Assembly: GCA_903929925.1 (NCBI GenBank)
Contig: CAIYWO010000142.1
Span: 1 to 5,672 of the forward strand
DNA length: 5,672 nt
From: an uncultured beta proteobacterium
GTDB lineage: Bacteria; Pseudomonadota; Gammaproteobacteria; Burkholderiales; Burkholderiaceae_B
Reading direction: 5' to 3'
Of the stretch, positions 5,372 through 5,672 are shown in pieces. Positions within the stretch are counted from its first letter, which is position 1; every line of letters starts with the position of its first letter. The notes under the pieces were generated by a model. It saw nothing but the letters and a program-made list of their open reading frames with translations. It had not been told where the DNA came from and searched no databases. The translations under genes and the position numbers were made by a program.

Positions 5372-5491
5372 TCAGCAAAAGTTCTTTGTGCAAATGCTCA
5401 CGGTCGGTCCCCCCTGCGCACCACCCGCAGCCAGCTCCAGTGCATCATCAGAGACATCCTGACCAACAACTTCATCAAGTTCAATGTTCAT
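5372..5491 (-). CDS. Putative RiPP precursor peptide 1 (lanthipeptide-like)
   Basis: A 39-residue peptide from the ATG at 5491 with GGAG at 5498-5501, six bases upstream. Leader: MNIELDEVVGQDVSDDALEL then AAGG, 24 residues, cleavage expected after Gly24. Core: AQGGPTVSICTKNFC, with Thr30, Ser32 and Thr35 as potential dehydration sites and Cys34 and Cys39 as potential thioether partners; the C-terminal Cys is typical of small lanthipeptides. The D-V-S-D-D-A-L-E stretch before the GG is the LSDEELE-type recognition motif of class II leaders. It is the first gene after the strong promoter at 5569-5598 and the most convincing precursor of the three. No LanM, transporter or immunity gene is in the window, so the class is inferred from the peptide only; a disulfide-linked microcin-like peptide is the alternative. 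Confidence 0.78.
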   Translation of the reverse strand: MNIELDEVVGQDVSDDALELAAGGAQGGPTVSICTKNFC

Positions 5492-5510
5492 AGCAGACTC
5501 CAAGGTTGTA

Positions 5511-5538
5511 GATTACCGGCGCAGCAGTGACTGATACC
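5511..5538 (-). repeat. Diverged copy 3 of the array repeat, before precursor 1
   Basis: Minus strand GGTATCAGTCACTGCTGCGCC then GGTAATC aligns with the copies at 4855-4883 and 5121-5149, keeping GCTGCGCC and the TAA step. A more degenerate trace (GCTGACCGGTAACCC, about 5362-5376) precedes precursor 2 and overlaps the end of precursor 1. Confidence 0.6.
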
Positions 5539-5539
5539 A

Positions 5540-5568
5540 GTTAAAAGCATTTTAAGAAATGCGTTAAC
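5540..5568 (-). promoter_or_regulatory. Imperfect palindrome at the transcript start, possible operator or 5' hairpin
   Basis: GCATTT and AAATGC (5547-5552, 5557-5562) pair around TAAG, extended by GTTAA and TTAAC (5540-5544, 5564-5568) across a small bulge. It sits directly after the -10 box and spans the expected start point, so it could be a repressor site or a 5' mRNA stem-loop. A related GTTAAAC lies inside the promoter spacer. Confidence 0.5.
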
Positions 5569-5598
5569 TTTATAAAACCACCGTTTAACAGGTGTCAA
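5569..5598 (-). promoter_or_regulatory. Strong sigma70-like promoter of the precursor-peptide unit
   Basis: On the minus strand a perfect -35 box TTGACA (5593-5598) is followed after 18 bp by TATAAA (5569-5574), five of six matches to the -10 consensus. Transcription would start near 5562, about 70 bases before the first precursor ATG at 5491, and run through all three peptide genes to the terminator at 4811-4840. Confidence 0.8.
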
Positions 5599-5672
5599 GC
5601 AGTGCTGCCATTATTTATGTGTAGGTGCGAGAGTTGAGAAAGCCCCTCGCCCGTAAAAGCTGAGATACCTGA

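Noticed and set aside
5328..5393. N-terminal extension of precursor 2 to an upstream ATG
   Set aside because: The extension overlaps the end of precursor 1 and lacks a ribosome site, while the conserved GGAG is placed correctly for the ATG at 5327 as in both sister genes.
4947..5530. Plus-strand open frames over the array with repeated peptide segments
   Set aside because: Their similarity to each other simply mirrors the duplicated leader DNA on the opposite strand; no ribosome sites.
4855..5538. CRISPR-like array
   Set aside because: Copies are few, unevenly spaced (about 165-266 bp), imperfect, and embedded in peptide-coding units.
5599..5672. Right-end 74 bp as part of another gene
   Set aside because: Several stops in all frames, no ribosome site or recognisable peptide; only short weak pairings such as GCGAG/CTCGC were seen.

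Overview
The left three quarters of the window (1-4484) reads as ordinary chromosomal backbone of a betaproteobacterium, most likely order Burkholderiales. This rests on a thiolase that closely resembles, from memory, BktB of Cupriavidus, on the radC / fkpB / ispH neighbourhood familiar from that order, and on moderate GC with Gram-negative functions such as an outer-membrane lipocalin. A genus cannot be named from the sequence alone.

Backbone, left to right: the 5' part of a luciferase-like flavin monooxygenase gene on the minus strand (1-320); a divergent beta-ketothiolase gene bktB (481-1662); a bidirectional terminator (1698-1731) shared with the convergent radC (1763-2440, minus); a divergent, translationally coupled pair fkpB-ispH (2492-3951, plus) encoding an FKBP-type prolyl isomerase and the last enzyme of the MEP isoprenoid pathway; and a convergent lipocalin gene blc (3954-4484, minus), which ends 2 bp from ispH.

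Right of blc the character changes. At 4516-4560 lies what looks like the 3' half of a tRNA-Thr(CGT), from anticodon loop to CCA, a typical footprint of site-specific integration. An AT-rich stretch follows, then two GGGTTACAC direct repeats and the first ~23 codons of a tyrosine-recombinase (phage-type integrase) gene that breaks off near 4792. This suggests the remains of an integrative element.

The remainder (4811-5600, minus strand) is the most interesting part: a compact transcription unit with a strong sigma70-like promoter (TTGACA-N18-TATAAA, 5569-5598), a hairpin at the likely transcript start, three tiny tandem genes of 39, 46 and 45 codons, and a perfect UUCG-loop terminator (4811-4840). 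The three peptides share a nearly identical 24-residue acidic leader ending in a double-glycine-type site (AAGG, AAGG, AASG), followed by completely different C-terminal cores with exactly two Cys each plus Ser/Thr. This is the layout of a multi-precursor RiPP or bacteriocin locus, most like class II (LanM-type) lanthipeptide leaders. The third copy has an additional puzzle: a one-base frame change just after the leader would replace its short core by a 49-residue glycine-rich, hydrophobic, bacteriocin-like sequence. No modification enzyme, transporter or immunity gene is in the window; if they exist locally they must lie beyond position 5672.
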